64,000 nt of DNA from NCBI RefSeq assembly GCF_000151665.1, contig NW_013171825.1, forward strand, positions 187,422-251,421, in the 5' to 3' direction. Origin of the DNA: Blastocystis hominis. Lineage: Eukaryota; Sar; Bigyra; Opalinata; Blastocystidae. The notes below the pieces were generated by a model. That model was not told the DNA's origin and ran no database searches. It was given only the letters and a program-made list of their open reading frames with translations. Below are positions 28,347 through 40,806 of this stretch, piece after piece. Numbering within the stretch: the first letter of the stretch is position 1; the number at the start of each line of letters is the position of its first letter. Position numbers and translations under genes: made by a program.

Positions 28347-31308
28347 ATGCAAAAAGCAATCGAATCGGTGAGACTACCAAAGAGCATCATCCCTACAAAG
28401 TATGTCGTATAGTCTTCACATTTTCCGCTAGGTACGCTATCCACTATGAAAATATCGATTTGAAGCGATTTACGTTCTCCGGATTTGTGGATATTGAGTT
28501 AGATGTGAAAGAGGAAAGTGACTTTATCATGCTCAACGCCAAGGAGCTTACAATTCCCGTAATGATTTTGCGCGATAATGTTGATACATAGTCTGCATCA
28601 CTCACTGTGAATGGCGAAGTGACTGAGTTGGAAGAGTTTTTCTCTTGAAGCGCTTTTCATTTTTGTAGGATTCTGATTCTCAAGCGACAGGAGCGCGTCG
28701 TCTTCAAGTTGGATACGCCCCTGAAACAAGGAACTGCCCTGCTCCATATTGAATTTGGCGGCATTCTAAACGACTACATGCAGGGTTTCTACCGCAGTCG
28801 GTACTCTGTAAACGGCGAGACGCGCTACATGGCGACGACCCAGTTCGAATCCACCGATGCCCGTCTGGCATTCCCCTGCTGGGACGAACCGGCTCTCAAA
28901 GCGCGCTTCCGCGTGTGGCTGACCACCCCTGTGGGTTTTACCGCGGTGAGCAACATGCCAGTGGTGAAGAAGCTGACGATCGAAGACCACGGCGAGGCGA
29001 AGAACGTTTTCGAATTCGACGAATCTCCGATCATGTCGACGTACCTTCTGGCGTTCGTGGTGGGCGAGCTGGACGTGATCAGCGGCTATTCGAAGGAGGG
29101 CGTGAAGGTGAGCTGGTAGGCGACGAGCGAGCAGCGACTCAACCGCAGCTACACGCCGCTTGGCAAAAGCGAATGGGGCGAGTTCGCGCTGAAGGTCGGT
29201 CTCCACGCGATTTCCTTCTACGCTGTACGTTGTTTTTGTTTGCGAATCCGTTTGCTCATTCCTAGGATTTCTTCCATGTTCCTTACCCTCTCAAGAAACT
29301 CGACCTTCTCCCCATCCCCGATTTTGCCGCGGGAGCGATGGAGAACTGGGGCTGCGTCACGTTCCGCGAGGTAGATCTGCTGATCGACTCGAAAACGGCG
29401 GCGATCGCGAACAAACAGCGCGTTTCGCTGGTGGTGGCGCACGAGATCGCGCATATGGTGAGCGAAATTTTGCGAAATGATGATGAAAAGTGGTTCGGCG
29501 ATTTGGTAACGATGGAATGGTGGACGCATCTGTGGCTCAACGAGGGCTTCGCGTCGTACATGGAGTACGTCTGCGTCGATGCGCTGTTCCCCGAGTGGCA
29601 CATGTTCACCGAGTTCTACAACGACTCCTTCTGCACCGCCTTCTACGACGACTCTCTCCGATCCACGCATCCTATCGAAGTTCCCGTCCAGACTCCCGAC
29701 GAAATCGACCAGATCTTCGACGGGATCTCCTACAATAAAGGCTCCAGCGTGATCCACCAGCTCGTCAGCTTCATCGGCACCGCGCAGTTCCGCAAGGGCA
29801 TGGAGATCTACCTCAACCGACACAAGTTCGGAAACACCTGCACCGAGGATTTGTGGAGAGCGCTCGGCGAGGGCAGCGGCTACGACTGCGAAGCCATCAT
29901 GAAGAAGTTCCGGTTCGGAGAGTTTTGAACGGCTAGATGGACGCAATCGCCGGGCTACCCGCTGCTAATTCTCGCGGAGAAGGACGGACACATCGTGTCC
30001 TCGCAGCAGCGCTTCTACAGCAACCCTGCCGAGCCGGCGGAGCCAAGCGACTGGGAAATCCCGCTGGCGATCGTGACGCCGTCGCGAACGGAGCAGTTTT
30101 TGTACACCAACGCGCGGTCCGCGGAGTTCGACGCGCTCCTGGAAGAGCGTCTGGCGTCGGAGCGCTGGGTGAAAGTGAACCAGAACACGCTCTGCCTGGT
30201 GCAGTACCCCGAGACCATGCAGAAGCGCCTCGAGGACGCGGTGCGAGCCAAGGAACTGGGCGCACTGGACCGCATCCAGCTGGTTCTCGACCTCAAGCGG
30301 CTCTGCAACGCGCAGCGCGTCAAGCCCGCGCACGTGCTCAACTTCCTGCGCTGCTACCAGGCCGAGGACGACTGGTCCGTCCTCGAGGTCGTCTGCAGCC
30401 TGCTGGCCCATGTTTCCACGTTTCCACGTTTTGAGGGGTAGTTCTACGCGTTTATCGACGAATCCGATACCGAGCTGCGCGCCAAATTCCAGCAATTCGC
30501 GCGGTCTCTGTTTCCACGTTTCCACGTTTTGACTCCTAGGATCGAAACGCCCTTCAAGCGCTGCGGCTGGGACCCCGTCGACGACGAAACTCCCCATTGC
30601 TCTGCATGTCGTCCGCTGATTCTGGGTCTGCTGTGCTCGGTGTGCGAGGATGCCGCGGTGAAGAGCGAGGCGTTCCGACGTTTCCAGGTGTGGGTGAAGA
30701 GCGGTGACGGTGTGATTCAGTTAATTTTATAACGAGAAGATTCGTTATGCCACACGGAAATCCGCTCGCTCTGCATGAAGGAAGGCGTTTTGCAGGGCGA
30801 CGAGGCGGCCGCGCGACGCACCGTAGCGGAGCTGATGGAGAAGTACCACGCGACGACCGGCGCGGAGCAGAGACGCATTCTGGCGGCGATCGGACAGGTC
30901 CGACATGCGTCGATTCTATCGAACATTCTGGATTTTTCGCTGGATGGAACGGTGCGGAAGCAGGATTCGTACATGGCGTTTGCGAGTGTGGCGCGGAACC
31001 GGAAAGTAGAAACGTGGAAACGGGTGAAGGGTAGTACCGGAAGCTGTGCTGGGGGTATTTGAAGGGGAAACTGGGGAAACTGCGCGAAAACTTGAAGAAA
31101 TCGTTCAATATGCTGGGGTACTTCGTGGAGGCGGGAAGTTCGGTGCTGGACCGAGAGGAGGAACTGAAGGAATTCGAGGAGTTCTTCGGGAAGGAGGAGA
31201 ATCAGCTGAAGGAAGTGTCGAGATCGATCGAGATTGCAAGGCAGAATATTTTGCTGAATATTTCGAGGAAGAAGTTCATGGACTTGTATTTGAGAGAGTT
31301 CTTTGAGT
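28347..31308 (+). CDS. M1 family zinc aminopeptidase (puromycin-sensitive type)
   Basis: Removes N-terminal residues from peptides. Start MQKAIESVRLPKSIIP at 28347, 145 bp from the divergent VPS50-like start. Motifs: GAMENWGCVTF exopeptidase loop; [27 protein letters not shown], in which HEIAH and the distal Glu bind zinc; the second half of that signature is joined only after removing a 33-nt intron (GTGAGC...AAAAG, about 29458-29490). About eleven introns of 27-41 nt; three of them (30412-30441, 30510-30539, 31006-31034) share a tandem GTTTCCAC or GTGGAAAC repeat. C-terminal ERAP1-C-like helical domain present. No genomic stop at the natural end: GAG then T31308, 4 nt before TGTTTGTT (31313-31320), so TAA is made by poly(A). 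Active site is complete except Met where Gln follows HEIAH. Confidence 0.9.
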
Positions 31309-31369
31309 GGATTGTTTGTTGGAGAGTTCAGTACCCGAGTTTTGCATACTTTGATTTTGTTCGCGTGGA

Positions 31370-32750
31370 ATGAGTGAGCTGCCGAGACTTGTGATTTTGG
31401 GACCGTCGAAGAGTGGGAAGAAGACATTATTGCAGGGTTGGGTTCGATGATAAGGTTCATGTCTAGGAATGAGTCGCTATTTGGAGTTTGATCACAAAAA
31501 GAAGCCCGAACAGTAGGAGCGCGATGTGGAAAGGGTCATCGGTAGAGAGATTGGCTCTTTCCACGGATATCAAGCCGATGTCTATACCAAATACTACAGA
31601 GCTCCTGTTTGATCGAAGTGTGCGAGTTACCGATAGATTCTGATTTGTCTTTCGAATGGGGACAATCGTCTGTTGACCGAAGAGGAGATCAGAAATGTGG
31701 TCAACAAGGACTGCCAGGCCATTATTTTGCTTTTCAGCTCTATTGACGTACGGCAACCTTCCATTTCCTTATACGCTTTAGTCGTCTGCGCTCGACACGC
31801 TGAATCAGTGGAATCAGATCATTAACAGTTGTGATGCTGATATCGATACGCGTCTTGTCGTTTTCTCGCACAACGACATCCAGACGCCATCGTAGCGAAT
31901 TAGCGTATGGATCCATTCATAGCGCAACGGAGAACGCTTCTCTACTGGAGGATTGGAGTATTAACAACATGTACGAGTTTATCTCGTGCAATCTGCGAAT
32001 TCCCCACTATAGTTCGTTTTTTCATATTTTTATTCATATCAGCATGGAAAGAGTCCGAGAAGCAAGGTGTAGCGCGCATCATCGAGACATTGGAGTGTGT
32101 AATGTGGTCGTCGATGGATCGCAACGGCGGTCGCGATACAGTCCACGAAATCGACGAAAGCATCATTATGAGCAATAGCGAGATCGATCAATGCGCCTAC
32201 TGCTACAAGTCAAAAGTTTTTTGACATGGCGGGAAATGATTCAGAGTGTGGACCGAATTCCGTTATATCGCTGCAGTCGCTGTCGAATCGTAAGCTACTG
32301 CTCGAAGGAGTGCCAGGTGAAAGATTGGAAGAACCATCGAGCGTTTTGTGTCATCGAATTCGAATGGAGTCACGCGTAGAATCAAGTGTCTGGATATGAT
32401 CCAGCAGCGAAAGCAAAGAAAGAAGAAGAAGAAAAGATGAAGAAAGCGGAGCAGAGCATCACGGGATCTCTGCCGGCTGCTCGTAAGAAAACGAAAAACT
32501 GAATGAATCAAAGCGAAAACGAAGGAAGAAGAGGAGATGGAGCGGTTCTCGAACCTCATTGCGGCATGCCGATCGGTGAGAGCAGGGAGAGCGAGTGAGG
32601 GATAGACGAAGGAAATGGCGAAGAATCTACCGGATGACGAGAGAAGGAAGCGAGCGGCGGCGATTACGGCGAGAGTGATGAGGGAGTTGAATTTGGGCAC
32701 GGAGGAAGAGGCGAGACAGATTGAAGAGGATTTGAAAGCGGGGAATTTGT
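31370..32750 (+). CDS. AAGAB/p34-like adaptor chaperone fused to a MYND zinc finger
   Basis: Start MSELPRLVILGPSKSGKKTL gives a P-loop; splicing 30-nt-class introns yields NRLLTEEEIRNVVNKDCQAIILLFSSID, DIDTRLVVFSHND and EKQGVARIIETLECVMWSSM, the Rab-like and C-terminal pattern of AAGAB/IRC6 (p34), which chaperones clathrin adaptor assembly. Downstream in the same frame after introns is CAYC...YRCSRCRIVSYCSKECQVKDWKNHRAFC, a complete MYND finger (Cys/His spacing intact), then a Glu/Lys-rich coiled coil. Introns include about 31440-31469 and 32220-32248. End: TTG then T32750, 4 nt before TGTTTGTT (32755-32762), so the stop is poly(A)-made. Combination of AAGAB-like and MYND domains is not one I know. 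Two adjacent genes mis-joined is the alternative, but no start or 3' motif lies between them. Confidence 0.68.
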
Positions 32751-32762
32751 GGAGTGTTTGTT

Positions 32763-34488
32763 GGATGAAAGAGAGAGTGGTGGGACGGGGAAAGCGAGAG
32801 AAAGTTTGTGTGAGATAGAATGACAAGGAAAAAAAGGAATGGGATAAATGAATAACGGAGATAGAATGGAAAAGAATGAGGTTGAAAGGTGTTAAGCGAT
32901 TATATTTAGGGGGAATTGAGTTTTCAAACGTACTGTATTGTTACAAGATTAAAGAGAATAATAGTAGATTACTAGAATTCCAACAATATACGGATATTCT
33001 CCACTCATTTCATTCCATTGATCCAGAAAAACGCGTTGTTTCTTGTATTATTGAAATCATAGCAAACTCTATTCTATTGTTAATACTATTTTTCTTCTTC
33101 TTCTTCTTCTTCTTCTTCTTCTTTTTCTTCTTCTTCTTATTATTATTTACAAGTTCCAAGACGATATAGTTTGACTATTGATTCTCATTGTCATCGGTGT
33201 AGTACTCTGTTTAAAAGTAATATCGTCAAGGTATTACAGTCGGCTATATTTCTTTTTGTCTAAGCATCCTATTTTCTTTTGAACTAAATGGATAGTAAGT
33301 ATTCTACACATACCAATTGTGATGAATGGGTTTGTTCAAAGCAGGTACTGTTTATTACTGAGAAATCGAGGAGAATACCTCCATCAGCATCCTACGCATA
33401 TGGAAAGGTTTCAAAGTAATCAGCCCTATCAACACATAATTGTTAATATAGTTAATTGTCCTTGTGTTATGAAGAAAAAGTAGAATGCAACCCTAAATGA
33501 ATGGAAACTATTTGATTAGCGAAAAAAGTATAATGATTGAGTGTTAGTTAATGAAGGCAATATCATTGTTTCCAATCGAATTCTAATGTGTTTGTCAATT
33601 CGTTTATTAAAAATTGAAAAAATCGGATTTTCCGAAACGGTTGAGAATACTGAATGAATGAAAAACTTGGATCGCTTCTCGAGAAGTGGAATGGAAAGAT
33701 GGAGTGGAAGAGATCCATATGACAAGTAGTATATGTACTCACTTGATATATCTTGTTCGTTCTACGTTGCCACTGTATAAATCAAAACCATTTAACAATG
33801 GTTTGTTAATCACATAGGTGGCGGATAAATCGTTCATTCAGTCATATATAAAAAACAACAAAAATTAGATCAAATAATCCTCGATCGATTATTGTTTTTT
33901 CTCGATTCACCTTTATTTTTGTTATCTTTCTTCATGAATAGCCCTTCATATTTTACTATATTATTCAACATTCTAAGGCACGATAATCAATATGCTTTCA
34001 GAGAATCGATATATGAACTGAAAATCAATATCTATGAGCGACTTTTAAAAGAATATGAAGATTCGGCATTACGCTTATTATTACAGTAATTTGGAACAAA
34101 AAAGCCATTCAAATAGAATTTGGACTTTGAAGAAAATGAACAGAGACCGACATACTGTTTTATGTTCGATACATTTCGAGTCACATGCAATTTACACTTA
34201 TTGATATAGTTTTTCAACAAACAGGATATGAGGTGGTGATAAGGCATAATTACTACTACCATGAGCTCAACATAAGAAAAGATATCACAAGTGGTAATTG
34301 ATATATCGATAAATAAAGAAATAAGACAATGTGTACAAAGTGGGATGTATGGCTCCAAAATATGTTCGATTGAATTATATTCTACCGCAAAAACTATAAA
34401 TTTGAATCAATAAGTGTTTTTTCATAAAGAATAAAATTATATAGCATTTTGTAGTAAAAACGTTTTACAATATTTCTTTACTATTTCG
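32763..34488. other. AT-rich intergenic region with (TTC)n tract
   Basis: No convincing gene. A TTC/TTT microsatellite runs at 33090-33140 and creates a spurious poly-Phe ORF. GC content drops sharply here, marking the border between the compact GC-rich gene block and the repeat-rich region. Confidence 0.6.
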
Positions 34489-36476
34489 ATGCAAAAGATT
34501 GTTGATTTTGTCAGTTCTGTTATTAGTAACTATTATATTGATAGTTTCATTATTCAAAATGTGCAGGGATGCTTGGGTAAAGACATGAAACCAAATGGCT
34601 GGATTTCACTCATTTTGAGTAACAGAGAATGTGTAGTATTGCAATTCGATAATGGAGTATTCATGAATCAAGGATTTGTACTCAATGATGAGAAAGTGTT
34701 GAAAGTGTTTGGAAATCATCAAATTGGTACTATTTCATATAATGAAGAACAACCCATAGAAGTAGAAGAAGGAATCGTGGACTTGGATCATGGAAGTCGA
34801 TTTGAAGGCTTGGTATTGACAGAAAAAGAAAAAGAAGGTAAAATTGGAATTCCATTTGGATATGGTGAAATGTATGATGATGATGGAATATTGATGTACA
34901 AGGGCATAATGATCAATTGGAAACGATTTGGCTATGGAACGAGTTATCATAATAATGGATGTATTGAATATGAAGGATATTGGTGTGATGATAAGCGATT
35001 TGGAATTGGAAAAGTGTATGATCGATATGGTAAATTAGTGAATGAATGTGAATGGTGTAATGGAATTGAATGTGATATTGATGAAAAATATGAAGGAGAT
35101 GGAAGCAAACCAATGAATATCGGAATGAAACATTTGAAACTGATTGACAATTGTGTATTGGTTGATTGGGATGTTTCATTGCTACATAATTTGAAATTAA
35201 TCGAAATCGGCGATGATTGTTTTGAATCAGTGCAAACATTCAAAATCGATGGATTGAATCGATTGAAAACGATCAAAATCGGAATCAATTCATTTACTCA
35301 GAATAAAAATTGGTTTGGAAATGATAGATCAAAATCATTCCACATACTGAATTGTGAATCATTGGAATCCATTCAAATTGGTCGATATAGTTTCAGTGAT
35401 TTTGCTGGAGACTTTGAATTGAGGAATCTACCACAATTACAATCCATTCAAATTGGTACAATTGGAAGTGAATCATACAATTTCTATTATAGTTCATTTG
35501 TGATTCGAGGTATTGATATGATATTGAATATTTGAATGATGCATAGATCTTCCAAATCTACAATCTATTACATTAGGTGATCGAGCATTTAGAAATAGTG
35601 ATAAATTCTATTTATACCATCTCAATTCATTAGAGGCAGTTGAAATTGGCAATAATTGTATTGGTTCGGTGCAAACATTCCAAATCGATGGATTGAATCG
35701 ATTGAAAACTATCAAAATCGGAAGCAATTCATTTACTCTTAAAATAGATTGGTATGGAAGAAACAAATCGAAATCATTCCACATATTGAATTGTGAATCA
35801 TTGGAATCCATTCAAATTGGTCGATATAGTTTCAGTGATTTTGCTGGAGACTTTGAATTGAAGAATCTACCAAAACTACGTTTTATTCAAATTGGCACAA
35901 TTGGATTTAGATCATACAATTTCTATTATAGTTCATTTGTGATTCGAGGTATTGATATGATAAATTACTTATAATAAGATCTTCCAAATCTACAATCTAT
36001 CACATTAGGTGATAGTACTTTTAGTAATTCTTTATCAACAGTGATTGAGAGTTTAGAATTAATAAAATGAAATGATTGGTTTAGATCTTCCATCATTACA
36101 ATCCATTAAACTCAGTTATTGTGCGCTTTGTGGGAGAAAAGATGAATTATGCTCTTTGGTAATACGAAGTAAAGACGAAATGATTTGACATGATAGAATA
36201 TAGATCTTCCAAGTCTAACATCACTCACTTCTGAAAAGCAAGGATGTGAATATCCTCGTGTAGTGACATTAGAAAGTATTTCTGAATATTGAATATTGAT
36301 AGTATTTAGATATTCCAAATCTTCGAAATGTCGAGCTACCTGATTCATTCCGATATGTTCGATGGAAATCAATTTCGAGTATAGTTTGATTGATTTGATT
36401 TGATTCATAGATGTTTCTTCCATTCTCGCTGATCTTGTCCACTAAATCAAGCATTAAATCTATGATTTTGATTTGA
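34489..36476 (+). CDS. MORN-LRR protein with one short exon per LRR block (left copy)
   Basis: First exon (34489 to about 35513) encodes an N-terminal region, about four MORN-type repeats (GYGEMYDDDGILMYKG, GYGTSYHNNGCIEYEGYW) and LRR_5-type repeats (LKLIEIGDDCFESVQTFKIDGLNRLKTIKIG). The apparent stop after VIRGIDMILNI is inside a 37-38 nt GT..AG intron. Splicing continues with NLP/DLPxLxSI blocks, each starting after a phase-1 intron at the same place: about 35514-35550, 35950-35979, 36052-36085, and further ones to 36414. The frame ends TTGATTTGA at 36476, gene end tentative. Function unknown; MORN plus LRR suggests a membrane-associated scaffold. The inverted second copy lies at 47260-48928. 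Confidence 0.6.
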
Positions 36477-37057
36477 TTTGATTTGATTTGTTCAGTGATT
36501 CGTCATTGTTTAGGAACATTTCCATTGATTGATTGTTTGTTTGTTTCAAACCGATTCTTGATCACAATTCATGATTCTATAATTATCAAAATATCAATCC
36601 TGCCTGATTATTATGATGTTCTTCTTTACCATTTTAACAATGGTACTCAATTATGATTGTTGTTTCAATCAATCAATCAATCAATCATTGTTTTCGATCA
36701 TAACTATCATTATTATCATTATTACCAATGAGCCAATGATCACATATTGAACATTCACAAATGATGAATCCAATCTACCAATAATAATAATAATAATAAT
36801 ATAGAAATGATGGTTTGAATAGGTTTGAACTAGGATTTGTTCAATATTGATAGGAAACTGCTTGCTTCGAATAATCATAATCATCATCATGAATAATAAG
36901 ATTGGATTTGGTAGTGACACAATGGAATGATCGGAATCGATTGATATTGGATGATTATTCACATTTGTGAATCCATTGTTAAATCGGTAGATAATACAAT
37001 ACAATACAATACAATGATTGATATTGAATTAGGATATTGGTTTTGACTTATTGAATA
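35170..37057. repeat. Left arm of ~1.5-1.9 kb inverted duplication
   Basis: Homologous in inverse orientation to 46515-48040, covering the LRR exons and the AT-rich DNA downstream, including the same microsatellites (AATAATAAT, ATCAATCA) and the flank TGACTTATTGAATA. The left arm has an additional tandem LRR block (35640-35974). Homology stops exactly at the terminus of Polinton copy 3 (37057/37058). Confidence 0.75.
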
Positions 37058-37399
37058 AGTAGTTTGACGCATTTTGCATATATCATGATGTCTTTTTTGA
37101 TGCTATTGTGTGCCGTGATGACAATTACTAATTTTATGTCGGTCGTTGTAATCGGCCAACGACTCTGAGTTTCAATAATTCCCAGGTTAGTTGGCGGCAA
37201 TCATCGGTCAGAAAATGGGTCTCTTGCGCCAAAGTCATTCTACTGAGGGTTGGCACTGTTACCAACGCTTTGCTTTAACAATAGTGATATTTCAAGACTT
37301 GATGACACTTTAGAAAACGCGGATTATAGGAAATCAGCGGACGCACCTAGCTAGGTGAAAAAATGCTATTTCTTTCTCTATTACTCGCTTGCCAATTAG

Positions 37400-38220
37400 T
37401 AATGACCAAAAGCCAATGTGTGTAAAATGTTGCCCAAGAACCGTCTCTTGTTATCCGTGTATGTCATGAGTGTCTTGTTTTGCTCCTTTATTCAAGTTGC
37501 GAATTCCTGGTTATTGCTTAGAATAAATGTAATATTGATCACTGCATCCCACTTTATCTCTGCTTCTAGTACATGCTTGTACAAATCGATGTTTTTTACA
37601 CTCATTCTCTCACCGTCGATTACTACGCTTCATGGAACTTCCTTTACCAAATTGTGCACGACGTTAATCTCATCGACAAGTCAATACATCTTCGGTCTAA
37701 GTCCCACAATCTACGCGATGCGATGTCCGTTGTGCTCATCCTTCAAAATGGGTCCTGGAAGCTTCTTGTTAAAGTAAAGGAATGATGAGAGCGAAAAGAA
37801 CTTGCTTTTGTCCAGTTTGTGTTTGTAATAGTTCACGAATTGCCCACAGAATCCTGTTCCATTAGCTCCACATTTCACATGTGTTTTTGAGCACATTGTA
37901 GTAGAAATCGTTGATGATGTGTTTGGACATGTCCAAAATGGCAAATCCAATGAAAAATAGTTTCACCACTTTTTTATAGCTGTATTCCAATTAGTACAAA
38001 TCACGTTCCGGAATATATGGTGGTTCCTGCGATCATGTCAAATCCATGCTTCTGGATGATTGCCTCACATTCATTTCAGATGGTGGCAAACGTCACTCGC
38101 ATTCCTTTCAATCCAGTCTCCACGAATTTGAAATATGTTGAGTTTGCTAATAACTTGTACAGGTTCTCCTCCACAATAATGTTATATTTGGCTCGCTTCT
38201 CATTCAACAGGTTCACATAT
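37400..38220 (-). pseudogene. Decayed C-terminal part of protein-primed DNA polymerase B
   Basis: Minus-strand reading recovers KLDKSKF...FNKKLPGPILKDEHNGHRIA and the last LHTLAFGHY as in copy 1, plus upstream pieces around the TYGKF-equivalent region, but in several frames with stops. The exonuclease and most of the palm are absent. Confidence 0.82.
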
Positions 38221-38303
38221 TCGAATATGAATGGAGTATATTTGAGGAGTGTATATATTAAACCCTATGAACGAAATCAACCAAAGTAAATTGAATCAAT
38301 CAA

Positions 38304-38890
38304 TGTTGTACATATTCAGCAGCAATGGAAACAATTACACGTTCAAGAAGCTCGATAACATGCTCATCAATATGCCAGAGAACGATGACAAACATGTCCT
38401 CGTGCGTGAGACAGTGGATGACGTTCATCAATATTCATGGACAACACCTTCTGGATGTTTTGTGAAAGTCAATTATGCCACACTCTTTGAACATACACAC
38501 ACATCCACTCAACCATTCAATAATCAATGCCAATTCCAATTATCTTCTGCTTTATATCTGATAATCACATCGATTTCATGTTACAATGAGAATGATGCCC
38601 TATTCAAACATTGTGATTCCATCGAATCGGTTGTGGATAAGGGATACAAGGTGAGTGTTTCAATGGATTGTGTGTGATTGATCGATGTGCCATTCATGGA
38701 TACACTCAGCAATCTTGTGACCCTTTCCAATACCAAACTGATAAATGGAATAGAATAGACAAGTGAGAGTCATACGATCTCTGCATTCACGAATATCTAT
38801 TCTCTTGTATGTCTGGGAGATGTTAAGAGCATCACGATCGTTTTCGAACACTTGAGCGAGGTTGTTGCTTCTGTTTCTGATTCCTCGTAA
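38304..38890 (+). pseudogene. Decayed copy of the 192-residue Polinton protein
   Basis: Begins MLYIFSSNGNNYTFKKLDN, near-identical to the copy 1 start, and remains open to 38677; the C-terminal part (SITIVFEHLSEVVASVS) continues to about 38890 after a frameshift and stops. Opposite in orientation to the polymerase and integrase fragments, as in copy 1. Confidence 0.8.
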
Positions 38891-39880
38891 TAGGTCGATG
38901 TGATCTTGCTGCCTCTCTCAATGCATTGGGTTCCTTATCATTCTTGGATCGAGTGACAGGTGGTGCTGGTTGTGGTTTGCATTTGCTAGCCAGTAGTTCC
39001 CCAATGATAGCACTTCTGGGTCTTACNNNNNNNNNNNNNNNNNNNNNNNNNNNNNNNNNNNNNNNNNNNNNNNNNNNNNNNNNNNNNNNNNNNNNNNNNN
39101 NNNNNNNNNNNNNNNNNNNNNNNNNNNNNNNNNNNNNNNNNNNNNNNNNNNNNNNNNNNNNNNNNNNNNNNNNNNNGTCACTCCAACATAATCACCCACC
39201 TTGAATTGAGGTGTTGTGTCCTTTGCTGTCATGTTGGATGGTTCTGTTTTCTCCGTGTACAAGATATCGTTGTTGTTGTTAAGCCAAATGTCATTGGGTG
39301 TATATCCGATGTCTCTGTTCATCCTTCCATTATGTCTACGAACTGCACCATCGATCAAATTAAACCATACACCTTTCCATTGATTGAATGGAAGGAAGGA
39401 ACCATGATGTGTTCCTTGATATCTCGAATTGCTCGTTCGGCTAGTACTGCCTTATTCGCTGAATCCATGTGATATATGGTGATGTCATACTTGTTCAAGA
39501 TGTTTGTACGAAAGATCGCATTGGTGAACTCGGTACCTCGATCCGAACAAATATGCTTTGGTGATTCACCATATGTTTGAATGATGTCCTTCATTGCATG
39601 AGTGACTTCTGTAGCACTCTTACTTTTCAGTTTCCGAGTCATCAGGTATTTCGAATATCCATCAACACATACAAGGACATATTTGTATCCACGATTCTTA
39701 TAGAATCCTGTGGACTTCTGACTGCCCAACACTTCCTGTATCCATTTGTGTTGTTTGGAAGAGAAATCGATAAAATCGATGAAGTATATGTTTCTCTTGA
39801 ATCCACTGATGATCACTCGAGTGTCACCTCTTAGTTTTGCTGGTTTCCGTAGTTCCTTGATCTTATTTATGTTCCCCACA
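38890..39880 (-). pseudogene. Decayed integrase copy with internal gap
   Basis: The N-terminal and core part is well preserved (VCVDGYSKYL, ICSDRGTEF, VLAERAIRDIKE: all three acidic residues kept) but the frame breaks near 39380 and 150 N (39027-39176) remove part of the C-terminal domain. Upstream its frame runs without a stop into the structural-protein fragment, the product of the deletion that joined the two genes. Confidence 0.85.
39027..39176. other. Assembly gap (150 N)
   Basis: Gap inside the integrase remnant of Polinton copy 3, at a place where other copies would confuse assembly. Confidence 0.99.
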
Positions 39881-40369
39881 CACCTCGATAAATGAATCAC
39901 ATTATTCAAGGAATGAATAAGTTGTGTCAGAGGAAGAATCACAAACTGGTTATAGATTCGAAATGCATTTTCTCCACTATACACTATTTCAAATAGAGTA
40001 TCACTCACATTCAACATTGTGATGATCGTTTCGATATCATATATACCTCGTGAAATCGATAGAGTATGGAGACTGGATCCAAATACACTCATAACTTGTA
40101 GCCATTGTGGAAATTGAGAATGTAGTATTAATCATGGTGTTCAGAATGGCAATAATCTCAGTCAGTGTATTATAACCAGGCGAGATCGTTACCTCTTCAC
40201 CATTGGTGTTTGTCACCACATTGGTTGAGTTCACAATATTGAACATGACTTGATTGGGTATGAATAGAACAGTCATGGAAGTGATAAATGGATTTCTGAA
40301 CTTGGAAAGATTGATCCAATCGAATGAACCATTGATAGGTGAATCTTGTATGAGAATGGAATAATGCAT
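39880..40369 (-). pseudogene. Fused remnant of the modular Polinton structural gene
   Basis: Starts MHYSILIQDSPINGSFDW, matching the first module of copy 2 (56223-57083), then passes at SIDF directly into the RGIYDIET module that in copy 2 lies at the beginning of the 755-codon ORF. About a module's length between the two equivalent positions is missing, as expected for recombination between similar modules. Continues toward the integrase remnant. Confidence 0.78.
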
Positions 40370-40806
40370 GTTCTCTCTTTACCAAAAACACTTATGACTT
40401 GCATAGACAACAATAGATGGATTTGTGATAACAATGTACACATATTGGCTTTCGATCATTACAAATAGGCAAACAAACATGTAAATACGAGAAAAATAAC
40501 AATTATTCACCTTAGTTAGGTATGTCTACTGCTTTCTTGCACCCATGTATAACTGATGCAACAAACACAACAATAGAAACGAGCACTAGGTTGATAGTAG
40601 AAAGGAATTGGCATAAGAAAGCACGAAACCTGGTTCCTGACCGATGATTGTCGACCAGACAGCCTAGGAACGATAGTCGAGGACTCAGAATCGGTTGGTC
40701 GATTACATCAAAGGACAAAGGATCGCAATTGTGGTCATTGTGCAAAATAGCATATAAAGAAAACTGCCACCAGGTTTCACGCAAATAGTGCCATTTTCTT
40801 ACTACT

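Larger units (their letters stand above)
37058..40806 (-). mobile_element. Polinton copy 3: internally deleted, decayed derivative
   Basis: Both termini are recognisable: AGTAGT at 37058-37063 and TTACTACT ending at 40806, with the subterminal CGCATTTTGCATA and GCCATTTTCTTACTACT resembling copy 1. Gene order on the minus strand from 40806: structural protein fragment, integrase, 192-residue gene (opposite strand), polymerase C-terminus. Compared with copy 1, two large blocks are missing: from inside the long structural gene to the integrase (including protease, ATPase, capsid and fibre), and from the 192-residue gene start to the polymerase palm. Remaining frames carry stops and frameshifts. 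A 150-N gap lies inside (39027-39176). No matching 6-bp target duplication is seen (TGAATA left, ATTGTT right). Confidence 0.85.

Noticed and set aside
32876-33169. ORF ending in poly-Phe
   Set aside because: Made by the (TTC)n microsatellite at 33090-33140.
37418-37777. Plus-strand ORF of 119 codons in copy 3
   Set aside because: Antisense of the decayed polymerase C-terminus, the same shadow seen at 16834-17244 in copy 1.
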